Below are positions 51,797-58,723 of a DNA stretch of 64,000 nucleotides, one piece after another. Position 1 is the stretch's first letter. The number at the start of each line of letters is the position of its first letter. The notes beneath the pieces were generated by a model. That model did no database searches. It saw nothing but the letters and a program-made list of their open reading frames with translations, and had not been told where the DNA came from. Source of the DNA: Algibacter lectus (lineage in GTDB: Bacteria > Bacteroidota > Bacteroidia > Flavobacteriales > Flavobacteriaceae); assembly GCF_900112395.1 (NCBI RefSeq), contig NZ_FOLN01000003.1:558001-622000 (forward strand). Reading direction: 5' to 3'. The position numbers were made by a program, and so were the translations under genes.

Positions 51797-52221
51797 AGGG
51801 TTGTGTAATTTAAAATGTATGTATCCAAATAATCGCTGTTGTCTTTAATTTTTAATAGTTCTGATAAAAACTGTTTGTCATGTTCTATATCCGAATTGTA
51901 ATTTAACATCTTGGGTAATTGTTCTTGTATAACCAAACGCACATATATTAAGTTCGCGTTTTTTGGCTCTTTTATTATTAATTGCTCAAGCTTAGTTTTT
52001 CCCTTGTTAAAGGTGTTAAGTTTTTGCCATGGTAATACTTTATATTCTGCTTGTTTCATTTCTAAAGAAATAACATAGGCTTGAATATCTGTACTATTGC
52101 TTTTTTTATATTTTGTTATGTATTCTATTTCTTGAGTTTTATTTTTAATATCATGATACTCAACAATGTGTTCTGGTGTCGAGTTCTGAAATAAAAAGAG
52201 TAAAACACACAAATAGTACAT
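51793..52221 (-). CDS. Unknown exported protein within the carotenoid operon
   Basis: The protein has 142 residues with a short hydrophobic N-terminus (MYYLCVLLFLFQNS), probably a signal or anchor. The mature part is a helical, charged region (KNKTQEIEYITKYKKSNSTD, YVISLEMKQAEYKVLPWQKL, NANLIYVRLVIQEQLPKMLN). I recognise no family. Its genes overlap crtB by 1 base and crtZ by 4 bases (ATGA), so it is an integral part of the operon rather than an insertion. Confidence 0.8.
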   Translation of the reverse strand: MYYLCVLLFLFQNSTPEHIVEYHDIKNKTQEIEYITKYKKSNSTDIQAYVISLEMKQAEYKVLPWQKLNTFNKGKTKLEQLIIKEPKNANLIYVRLVIQEQLPKMLNYNSDIEHDKQFLSELLKIKDNSDYLDTYILNYTTL

Positions 52222-53063
52222 TACATTAAATTTAGCTTATATTTTACGTAGCTTCGAGCTAGTAGATTCATCTTCATTGGGTTAGATACTCTGATTCGTG
52301 TATTTATAATTTTTTCTGAAGGCGTGTTTTTAAGTTTTTTAAGTAATTTTCTATAGTATCTATAAGCCATGTACACTCCAAATTTAGCTTCAACAGGTAG
52401 GTTTAAGATGCCGTTTTTATAAGCAAATTCAAAATCAGATTCAATATCTTGAATAATGATATTTTTTGAAATGGCATCGAGCTCTTTAAGGTTTATGTTC
52501 GGAAAATATGAACGGTTTAAAACGTTAATATCATCTTTTAAATCTCTTAAGAAATTTACTTTTTGAAATGCAGAACCTAAACGTTTTGCGGCTTCTTTTA
52601 GATCTTCATATTGCTCGTCGTTTCCATTTACAAAAACTTTTAAACACATAAGGCCAACAACATCGGCAGAACCATAGATATAAGCTTTGTATTCTTCGTC
52701 GGTAGTATATTCGGTTTTATGCAAATCGGCACGCATACTTTTTAAAAATGCCTGAGTTAAATGATCGGGAATTTTATATTGATTCACCGTATGGATAAAT
52801 GCATTCAAAATAGGGTTAAGGCTAATGCCTTGCGCTTTAGATGCGTAATAATCTTCTTCAAATTTATTTAATAGAAGTTCCTTGTCATATTCATGGAAAG
52901 AGTCTACTATTTCGTCAGCAAAACGGACAAAACCATAAATATTATAAATAGCCGATCGTATTTTTGGTGAAAGCATTTTTGTAGCTAACGAAAACGAAGT
53001 GCTATACTTTTGGGTTACCAACTTACTACAAGAGTAAGAAACCTCGTCAAACAGTTGTTTCAT
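52221..53063 (-). CDS. crtB: Phytoene synthase
   Basis: The enzyme joins two geranylgeranyl diphosphates into phytoene, the committed step to C40 carotenoids. The 280-residue protein has the squalene/phytoene-synthase motifs YNIYGFVRFADEIVDSFHEY (first Asp-rich), YIYGSADVVGLMCL and LGSAFQKVNFLRDLKDDINV (second Asp-rich). No geranylgeranyl diphosphate synthase gene is in the window. It lies 13 bases behind crtI. Confidence 0.96.
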   Translation of the reverse strand: MKQLFDEVSYSCSKLVTQKYSTSFSLATKMLSPKIRSAIYNIYGFVRFADEIVDSFHEYDKELLLNKFEEDYYASKAQGISLNPILNAFIHTVNQYKIPDHLTQAFLKSMRADLHKTEYTTDEEYKAYIYGSADVVGLMCLKVFVNGNDEQYEDLKEAAKRLGSAFQKVNFLRDLKDDINVLNRSYFPNINLKELDAISKNIIIQDIESDFEFAYKNGILNLPVEAKFGVYMAYRYYRKLLKKLKNTPSEKIINTRIRVSNPMKMNLLARSYVKYKLNLM

Positions 53064-53076
53064 AGTTGTTGTGTTT

Positions 53077-54543
53077 CTAGTTATCGTTTTTCAAAATTAA
53101 ATCAGAAGCTATTTTTCCAGAAATTAATGCTGGAGGAACTCCTGGTCCAGGAACTGTTAGCTGCCCTGTAAAATATAAGTTCTTAACTTTTTTACTTTTT
53201 ATTTTTGGTCTTAAAAATGCGGTTTGTGTCAAAATGTTAGCCAAACCATAAGCGTTTCCTTTATAAGAGTTGTAATCTTTTTTAAAGTCGTTAACACAGA
53301 AACTTTCTTTAAATAGAATATGATCTGTAACGTTTTGGCCGGTTAATTTTTCTAGCCTTTTTATTATAATGTTGAAATATTCCTCTCTTAATTCTGGTGT
53401 ATCCTCTAAATCTGGAGCTAACGGAATTAAAAATGTAGCCGCTTCTTGGTGTTCCGGAGCAAAAGTATCATCCGTTATGGACGGAAAACTTGCATAGAAT
53501 AAAGGTTCTTTTGGCCAACTCGGATTGTCATAAATGGTTTTTGCATGGGTATCAAAATCTGTATCAAAAAATAAAGTGTGATGACATACATTCTTTAATT
53601 TTTTATCTAACCCTACATAAAACAATAAAGACGATGGAGCAAAAACTTTCTTATCCCAATATTTTTCCGAATATTGACGGTGAGATTGTGGTAATAATGT
53701 TTCTGTATGGTGGTAATCTGCGCCACTTAAAATTAATGTCGAAGGAATAAATTCGCCATTAACTGTAAGTCCTTTTATGTTTTTGGTTGCATCCACTTCA
53801 ATAGATTCTACGTTAGCATTTGTTTTGAATGAAACACCTAAGCTTTTTGCTAGTAATTCCATAGCTTCAATGACTTTATGCATGCCACCTTTTGGGTGCC
53901 AGGTACCTAAACCAAAATCGGCATAATTCATAAAGTTATAAAAAGCTGGCGTATTACTTGGCTTAGCACCGAGAAATAATACGGGAAATTCTAAGATTTC
54001 GATTAATTTAGGGCTTTTTATATCTTTTCTTACCTGAGTTCTTATGCTCGAGAAGAACTGAGTAATTTTACTAATGGTTGTTGGAGTCACCAACTCTAAA
54101 GGAGAAACACCTGGTTTGTAAACCAAATCGTTAATAGAAACATCGTAATTAAACTTAGCCGATTTTAAAAAGGCTTTTAAGTGTTTAGAGCTTCCTGCTT
54201 CTTCGCGCTCAAAAAGTTCGTAAATTTCTTTTAAAGTTCCTGGGATTGTAAGAGCTTCGCCGTCTTCAAAGTAAGCTTTGTAAGCTGGGCCTAATTTCTC
54301 TAACTCGTAGTAATCTGATGGTTTTTTGCCAAAATCGGCAAAGAATTTTTCGAATACATCCGGCATCCAGTACCAAGTTGGTCCCATGTCGAATGTAAAA
54401 CCATCCTTTTTTAATTGGCGTGCTCTGCCTCCAATTAATTCGTTTTTTTCTAACACTTCAACGTTGTATCCTGCTTGTGCAAGATAGCACGCCGCCGATA
54501 AGGCAGAGAACCCGGATCCGATAATATGTATTTGTTTTTCCAT
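53077..54543 (-). CDS. crtI: Phytoene desaturase (CrtI type)
   Basis: This FAD-dependent enzyme desaturates phytoene to lycopene. The 488-residue protein begins MEKQIHIIGSGFSALSAACY with the Rossmann GxGxxx, then VEVLEKNELIGGRARQL and FDMGPTWYWMPDVFEKFF. The C-terminal FAD motif is NLYFTGQLTVPGPGVPPALI with SGKIASDLI. It is the first gene of a 12-gene operon. The start is the ATG at 54543; a TTG at 54555 would fall within the operator. A -7 box ends only 9 bases before this ATG. Confidence 0.96.
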   Translation of the reverse strand: MEKQIHIIGSGFSALSAACYLAQAGYNVEVLEKNELIGGRARQLKKDGFTFDMGPTWYWMPDVFEKFFADFGKKPSDYYELEKLGPAYKAYFEDGEALTIPGTLKEIYELFEREEAGSSKHLKAFLKSAKFNYDVSINDLVYKPGVSPLELVTPTTISKITQFFSSIRTQVRKDIKSPKLIEILEFPVLFLGAKPSNTPAFYNFMNYADFGLGTWHPKGGMHKVIEAMELLAKSLGVSFKTNANVESIEVDATKNIKGLTVNGEFIPSTLILSGADYHHTETLLPQSHRQYSEKYWDKKVFAPSSLLFYVGLDKKLKNVCHHTLFFDTDFDTHAKTIYDNPSWPKEPLFYASFPSITDDTFAPEHQEAATFLIPLAPDLEDTPELREEYFNIIIKRLEKLTGQNVTDHILFKESFCVNDFKKDYNSYKGNAYGLANILTQTAFLRPKIKSKKVKNLYFTGQLTVPGPGVPPALISGKIASDLILKNDN

Positions 54544-54578
54544 TTTGTTTAACAAATATACAAAATAAGTTAAACAAA
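54544..54578 (-). promoter_or_regulatory. crtI promoter with two operator copies
   Basis: Read on the minus strand, TATATTTG (54560-54553) is a perfect -7 box. Its last four bases begin TTTGTTAAACAAA (54556-54544), a near-palindrome that touches the crtI ATG. A second copy, TTTGTTTAACTTA (54578-54566, 11 of 13 identical to the merR copy), is centred 22 bases upstream and covers the only TTG, which stands 14 bases from the -7 box. The first 17 bases match the element before the merR gene at 15 of 17 positions. Confidence 0.7.
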
Positions 54579-54589
54579 AATTAAATTAA

Positions 54590-55483
54590 TTAAACTTCTT
54601 TTAAAAGAGGAAGTATATTCGGAAAGAATTTAATGTCCGATTTAAATGCCGATTCATCAAGTTCCTGTAATTTATAACCTGCTGCTAGTAGTTTGTGTTG
54701 TGTTGGTGCTAAGTTTTTGTCTAAATCTTTAAAGTATCCTTCTACTAGATCTACACTCGGGCTTACGGTAATAGACGTTATAAAACACATTTTAGAGTCG
54801 CTATTAAAAAAGGAATTTAAGTTGTCCATTGGTAAGCTTCGTCCTAAATATATGGTTTTGTATCCTTTTAATAATAATTCGTAGTTAATATAGAGTAAGC
54901 CAATTTCGTGTATTTCATTTTCTGGCAAAAAGAGCACATAAGTTGTAGTGTCGCTTAAGTTAGAATAGCCTAGTTTTTCGGTTTCAATTAATATTTTCTG
55001 TGTTATTAAATTTGATATAAAGTGTTCGTGTGCAGGTATTAAAGTGTTAGTTTGCCAGAGCAGTCCAATAAAATTTAATAAGGGTATTAAGTTTGTTTTT
55101 ATAACTTCACTAAAGGTGTTTTGTTGAAGGAGTTTAGCGTATGTGGTGTTAAATAATACGCTGTCAAATTGTATCATGGCAAGTTTAAAAGCTTGCGTAG
55201 AATGTTGGTTTAGGGCATTTTTGTTGGCTAGTTCTCTTGCGGTGTGTTGAATAACATCGTAAGGCATTTCTGCAATTTTAGAAATTTTATAGTTATTATC
55301 CTTTAGTAATACAATGTTTAAGAGCTTTTTTAAGCTTTCGGTAGTGTAGTATCTTATATTGGTATCTGTTCGCTTTGGAGCTAATAAATTGTATCGTTTT
55401 TCCCAAATACGAATAGTATGCGCTTTAATTCCTGAAATATTTTCAAGGTCTTTTATTGTAAAGTTGTCTTTAATTTCGTTCAA
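54590..55483 (-). CDS. CarH/LitR-like MerR regulator with cobalamin-binding domain
   Basis: The protein has 297 residues. The N-terminal MerR helix-turn-helix (about 8-75) has FTIKDLENISGIKAHTIRIW and EKRYNLLAPKRT. Next comes a B12-binding helical cap (about 95-165) containing W143-x9-E153-H154, the motif that contacts the adenosyl group in Thermus CarH. The Rossmann B12 domain follows with E190-I-H192-E-I-G, where H192 matches the lower cobalt ligand, then SITVS and AAGYKL (GG reduced to AG). The base-on light-state His after W is Gln144 here. The only usable start is TTG at 55483; an in-frame TAA lies 9 bases upstream. The likely role is dark repression of the crt operon. Confidence 0.88.
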   Translation of the reverse strand: MNEIKDNFTIKDLENISGIKAHTIRIWEKRYNLLAPKRTDTNIRYYTTESLKKLLNIVLLKDNNYKISKIAEMPYDVIQHTARELANKNALNQHSTQAFKLAMIQFDSVLFNTTYAKLLQQNTFSEVIKTNLIPLLNFIGLLWQTNTLIPAHEHFISNLITQKILIETEKLGYSNLSDTTTYVLFLPENEIHEIGLLYINYELLLKGYKTIYLGRSLPMDNLNSFFNSDSKMCFITSITVSPSVDLVEGYFKDLDKNLAPTQHKLLAAGYKLQELDESAFKSDIKFFPNILPLLKEV

Positions 55484-55495
55484 CGTATTTTAGTT

Positions 55496-55512
55496 TTTGT
55501 TAAACAAATGTA
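55496..55512 (-). promoter_or_regulatory. Operator and -7 box of the CarH-like regulator gene
   Basis: On the minus strand, TACATTTG (55512-55505) is a -7 box whose TTTG begins TTTGTTTAACAAA (55508-55496). The 13-base element is the exact reverse complement of the copy at crtI. It ends 12 bases before the TTG start, which suggests autoregulation. No TTG -33 element is found at normal spacing. Confidence 0.65.
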
Positions 55513-55587
55513 AGCTTTTTAAATAAACTAGCGACATAGGTTTGTTCATTTATGTTTACTTTTGAAGCATAGAATTATAATATTAGT

Positions 55588-56532
55588 ATGAAATTGAAAA
55601 CGGAAATACCTTTTGTCTCGAATGAAATTGGTTTAGTAGATTATAGTTCTGAAGTGCTTTTGTTTGGTAGTTGTTTTTCTGAAAACATCGGAGAAAAGTT
55701 AGAGTATTTCAAATTTAAGAGTCATCAAAATCCATTTGGAATTCTTTTTCATCCGCAGGCAATTTATAATTTAATTGAAAACGCCATTCAACATAAAATA
55801 TACACAGAAAGTGATGTGTTTTTTCATAACGAACAATGGCATTGTTTCGATGCACATTCAAAGTTAAGTCATTCATCTAAAACTAATTTAATAAACCAAC
55901 TTAATACACAAGTAGTAGCTACTGGAAATTATGTAAAAAACGCGTCGCATATTATTATTACGCTAGGCACAGCTTGGGTTTATAGTTTTATTAAAAGTGA
56001 TAATGTAGTTGCTAATTGTCATAAAGTTTCTCAAAAACAATTCAAAAAAGTGTTATTGTCTGTAGACGAAATTTCGAATACACTTAGAAATATATTAACG
56101 CAAATTAGATCGGTAAACTATAACGCAACAGTAATTTTTACGGTATCGCCAGTAAGGCATTTAAAAGATGGTTTTATTGAAAACTCGCAAAGTAAAGCAC
56201 ATTTGTTAGCGGCTATTCATGCTGTAGTATCTAATAAATCTTATTATTTTCCTTCCTATGAAATTATGATGGATGAACTGAGAGATTATCGTTTTTACGC
56301 GGAAGATATGATTCACCCGAATACAACAGCAATCAACTATATTTGGGAGAAGTTTCAAAAGGTTTGGTTGTCTCCAGATACTTCAAAAATAATGAATAAT
56401 GTAGCTGTTGTTCAAAAAGGGATGAAGCATAAACCTTTTAATCCTAGTTCCGAAGCTCATTTAAAGTTTTTAAAACAGCTAGAAATAAAAAAAGAGCAGC
56501 TTCAAAATCAGTTTGCACATATGGTTTTTTAG
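55588..56532 (+). CDS. GSCFA family protein
   Basis: The 314-residue protein is named for its own motif, seen here as VLLFGSCFSENIGEKLEYF, followed by HQNPFGILFHPQAIY, IITLGTAWVY, VSPVRHLKDGFIENSQSKAHL and FPSYEIMMDELRDYRFYAEDMIHPN. The pattern GSCF-N-H resembles SGNH-type hydrolases (Ser in GSCF, His in MIHPN). The substrate is unknown. It is divergent from the CarH-like gene and shares its promoter region (104 bases). Confidence 0.93.
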   Translation: MKLKTEIPFVSNEIGLVDYSSEVLLFGSCFSENIGEKLEYFKFKSHQNPFGILFHPQAIYNLIENAIQHKIYTESDVFFHNEQWHCFDAHSKLSHSSKTNLINQLNTQVVATGNYVKNASHIIITLGTAWVYSFIKSDNVVANCHKVSQKQFKKVLLSVDEISNTLRNILTQIRSVNYNATVIFTVSPVRHLKDGFIENSQSKAHLLAAIHAVVSNKSYYFPSYEIMMDELRDYRFYAEDMIHPNTTAINYIWEKFQKVWLSPDTSKIMNNVAVVQKGMKHKPFNPSSEAHLKFLKQLEIKKEQLQNQFAHMVF

Positions 56533-56953
56533 TTTATCATTCACTTATTTACGTAGTCTAAGTCTAACATTCTTCTGTAATTATTTTTTTTAGAAGCTAA
56601 GAGGGTACTGTTTGTCGGGAAACTAGATTGCTTTTAAACTTATTTAAATAACGTTTTGTCGAAAAATTACCACAAATAAAGATGATTCAGTTAATTTTAG
56701 ATTGCTATTAATCAGTTCATTTAGAAACACCATTCTTGCAGATTTTTTATAATTTTTGCAGATGGTGTTTTTTATTTCTATATTTTTCAGAATAGTGAAT
56801 TATGTTTTTATTAATTTAAAAGACTGTTAACCTTAATGTAACACCAGTGAAACGGTAGTTGTCTATATTTGTACCGTTAGCAATTGCTAACATAAATTAC
56901 ATTAGTTAGGCTTCATATGTCGAAGTAAACTGATGTTTTTTTATTTTAGCCAT
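56533..56953. other. Intergenic region between the GSCFA and DUF4230 genes
   Basis: This is about 420 bases without a credible ORF. It contains a terminator-like hairpin at 56725-56773 and a -7-like TATATTTG at 56864-56871, about 80-90 bases before the DUF4230 start, with no well-spaced TTG. No structured RNA family was recognised. Confidence 0.5.
56725..56773 (+). terminator. Probable terminator of the GSCFA gene
   Basis: AAACACCAT (56725-56733) pairs with ATGGTGTTT (56762-56770) around a 28-base A/T-rich loop and runs into T. The loop and arms also contain a direct repeat TTGCAGAT. It lies about 190 bases after the GSCFA stop, so it may instead end a longer transcript. Confidence 0.5.
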
Positions 56954-57568
56954 ATGCGAAAAATTCTATTTGGTGTTGTTATTACTTTAGTTGTGTTATT
57001 CACCTTTAAATATTGTGGTGAAAAACAAGAAGATAAAATGGTTCTTAAAGAGAGCTCGGCACTTATACAAGAGCAAATAAAAAATGTTGGAAAACTAATA
57101 GTAACCGAAGGGCATTTTAGTGAGGTATTTAATTACAAAAACTCTAAAGACATTTTTGGAGCCTACTTAACTTCAGAAAAAAAGGCACTCGTAGTTGTTA
57201 ATGCCGATGTTACTATTGCTTACGATTTGAGTAAAATTGAATTTCAGGTCGATGAGGCTACTAAAACATTAACTATTATTAGTATTCCAAAAGAAGAAAT
57301 CAAAATTAGTCCAGATTTTGAATACTACGATATACAAGCCGATTTTTTAAACCCCTTCGAAGCTAAAGATTATAATGATATTAAAGCTATTGTCAATAAA
57401 TCTTTAGACAAAAAACTAGAAAAATCAGATTTAAAAAGTAATGCGCAAAACCGTTTAATAAGCGAGCTTTCTAAATTCTATATTTTAACCAATTCTTTGG
57501 GCTGGACACTGCAATATAATAGTACGCCAATTACCAAAACAGAAGAACTACTTAATCTAAAATTATAG
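56954..57568 (+). CDS. DUF4230 domain protein, membrane-anchored
   Basis: The protein has about 204 residues. A hydrophobic N-terminus (MRKILFGVVITLVVLFTFKYC) anchors or exports it, possibly as a lipoprotein at the cysteine of KYCGE although the lipobox is poor. The DUF4230 body has KNVGKLIVTEGHFSEVFNY, KKALVVVNADVTIAYDLSKI, ISPDFEYYDIQADFLNPFEA and a final LGWTLQYN strand. The function is unknown. An ATG at 56933 would add seven residues. Its end overlaps the convergent rhodanese gene by 6 bases. Confidence 0.85.
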   Translation: MRKILFGVVITLVVLFTFKYCGEKQEDKMVLKESSALIQEQIKNVGKLIVTEGHFSEVFNYKNSKDIFGAYLTSEKKALVVVNADVTIAYDLSKIEFQVDEATKTLTIISIPKEEIKISPDFEYYDIQADFLNPFEAKDYNDIKAIVNKSLDKKLEKSDLKSNAQNRLISELSKFYILTNSLGWTLQYNSTPITKTEELLNLKL

Positions 57569-57868
57569 TTTCCCCTGTAGGCTTTTCCAGCCGCCGCCAT
57601 TAGTAGCTTCTATGTTGTTTGTTTTTAAAATTTTTGCAGCATTTGCAGAGCGTCCGCCGCTTGCACAACATGTAATAACGGGCTTGTTAAGCTTTTTTAT
57701 GTAATCTATTTTAGTATTTATAGTTTGTAACGGTATGTTTTTAGAACCTACAATAGCGCCTTGTTGGTATTCGCCAGGTGTGCGCACATCAATAATTATC
57801 GCACCTTTTTCTTTAAACTCGGTTATAGCGTTGTTTTTGTTTCCAAAAAGAAAATTTAATAGTCCCAT
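57563..57868 (-). CDS. Single-domain rhodanese-like protein
   Basis: The 101-residue protein has AIIIDVRTPGEYQQGAI (family D-R motif) and the active-site loop C68-A-S-G-G-R73, with an additional Cys67 next to the nucleophile. It ends GGWKSLQGKL. No signal peptide is seen; the first helix (GLLNFLFGN) is short. It probably transfers sulfane sulfur in the cytoplasm. Convergent genes overlap by 6 bases with no terminator between. Confidence 0.93.
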   Translation of the reverse strand: MGLLNFLFGNKNNAITEFKEKGAIIIDVRTPGEYQQGAIVGSKNIPLQTINTKIDYIKKLNKPVITCCASGGRSANAAKILKTNNIEATNGGGWKSLQGKL

Positions 57869-57971
57869 TTTTTATAATTTTAAGCAAATATGGTTATGTT
57901 TTATTAAAAGAATGTAACTGCTGTTACTTAATAATTTTATGTATATTCAAATCTTAATTTATTAAATAAAC

Positions 57972-58721
57972 ATGGAACCATACGTAACGTTAAATATAGA
58001 GAATAAAGTTGGATATGTGGAGTTTTATCATCCCAATAGAAATTCTATGCCAAGCGATATTTTAGATTTACTGGCGCAAACTATCAAAGGTGCTGGTGAA
58101 AATGATGATGTAAATGTAATTGTTTTAAAAAGTGGAGGCGATAGAACATTTTGTGCCGGAGCAAGTTTTAATGAAATAATAGCGATTGAAGATGAAGAAA
58201 CAGGTTTTCAGTTTTTCTCTGGTTTTGCAAAAGTGATTAATGCCATGCGAAAATGCCCAAAGTTTATTATTGGCAGAGTGCAAGGTAAAAGTGTTGGTGG
58301 AGGTGTTGGTTTGGCGGCAGCGACCGATTATTGTTTAGCAACCCAATATGCTTCTATTAAATTAAGTGAATTAAGTATTGGTATTGGTCCATTTGTGATT
58401 GAGCCTGCTGTTTCTAGAAAAATTGGCAAGAATGCCATGTCGCAAATGACTATAGATGCAGAAACGTTTTTTTCTTCGGAATTTGCAAAAGAAAAAGGCT
58501 TGTTTTCTGAAGTGTTTGAAACCGTAGAAGAACTCGATAATGCTGTTAAAGTGTTGGTGACTAAGTTAGCAAGTTATAACCAAGAAGCAGTAAAGGAAAT
58601 GAAAAAAGTGATGTGGGTCGGTACCGATCACTGGGACGATTTACTAAGCGAACGCGCTAAAATTAGCGGAAAGTTAGTGCTTAGTGAGTTCACAAAAAAC
58701 ACATTAAAACGCTTTCGTTAA
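57972..58721 (+). CDS. Enoyl-CoA hydratase/isomerase family protein
   Basis: This 249-residue crotonase-fold protein has NVIVLKSGGDRTFCAGASFNEI (first oxyanion segment) and IIGRVQGKSVGGGVGLAAATDY (second), followed by the trimerisation helices. The catalytic-glutamate positions of true hydratases (usual xxE in FGxPE) are replaced here by IGIGPFVIEPAVSRKIG, so the reaction (hydratase, isomerase or other CoA chemistry) is not fixed. It is convergent with the hydroxylase gene, 2 bases apart. Confidence 0.9.
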   Translation: MEPYVTLNIENKVGYVEFYHPNRNSMPSDILDLLAQTIKGAGENDDVNVIVLKSGGDRTFCAGASFNEIIAIEDEETGFQFFSGFAKVINAMRKCPKFIIGRVQGKSVGGGVGLAAATDYCLATQYASIKLSELSIGIGPFVIEPAVSRKIGKNAMSQMTIDAETFFSSEFAKEKGLFSEVFETVEELDNAVKVLVTKLASYNQEAVKEMKKVMWVGTDHWDDLLSERAKISGKLVLSEFTKNTLKRFR

Positions 58722-58723
58722 GT

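Noticed and set aside
54544-55587. Cobalamin riboswitch upstream of the crt operon or its regulator
   Set aside because: The leaders are too short (about 5 and 17 bases) for a B12 riboswitch, so B12 control, if any, would act through the protein.
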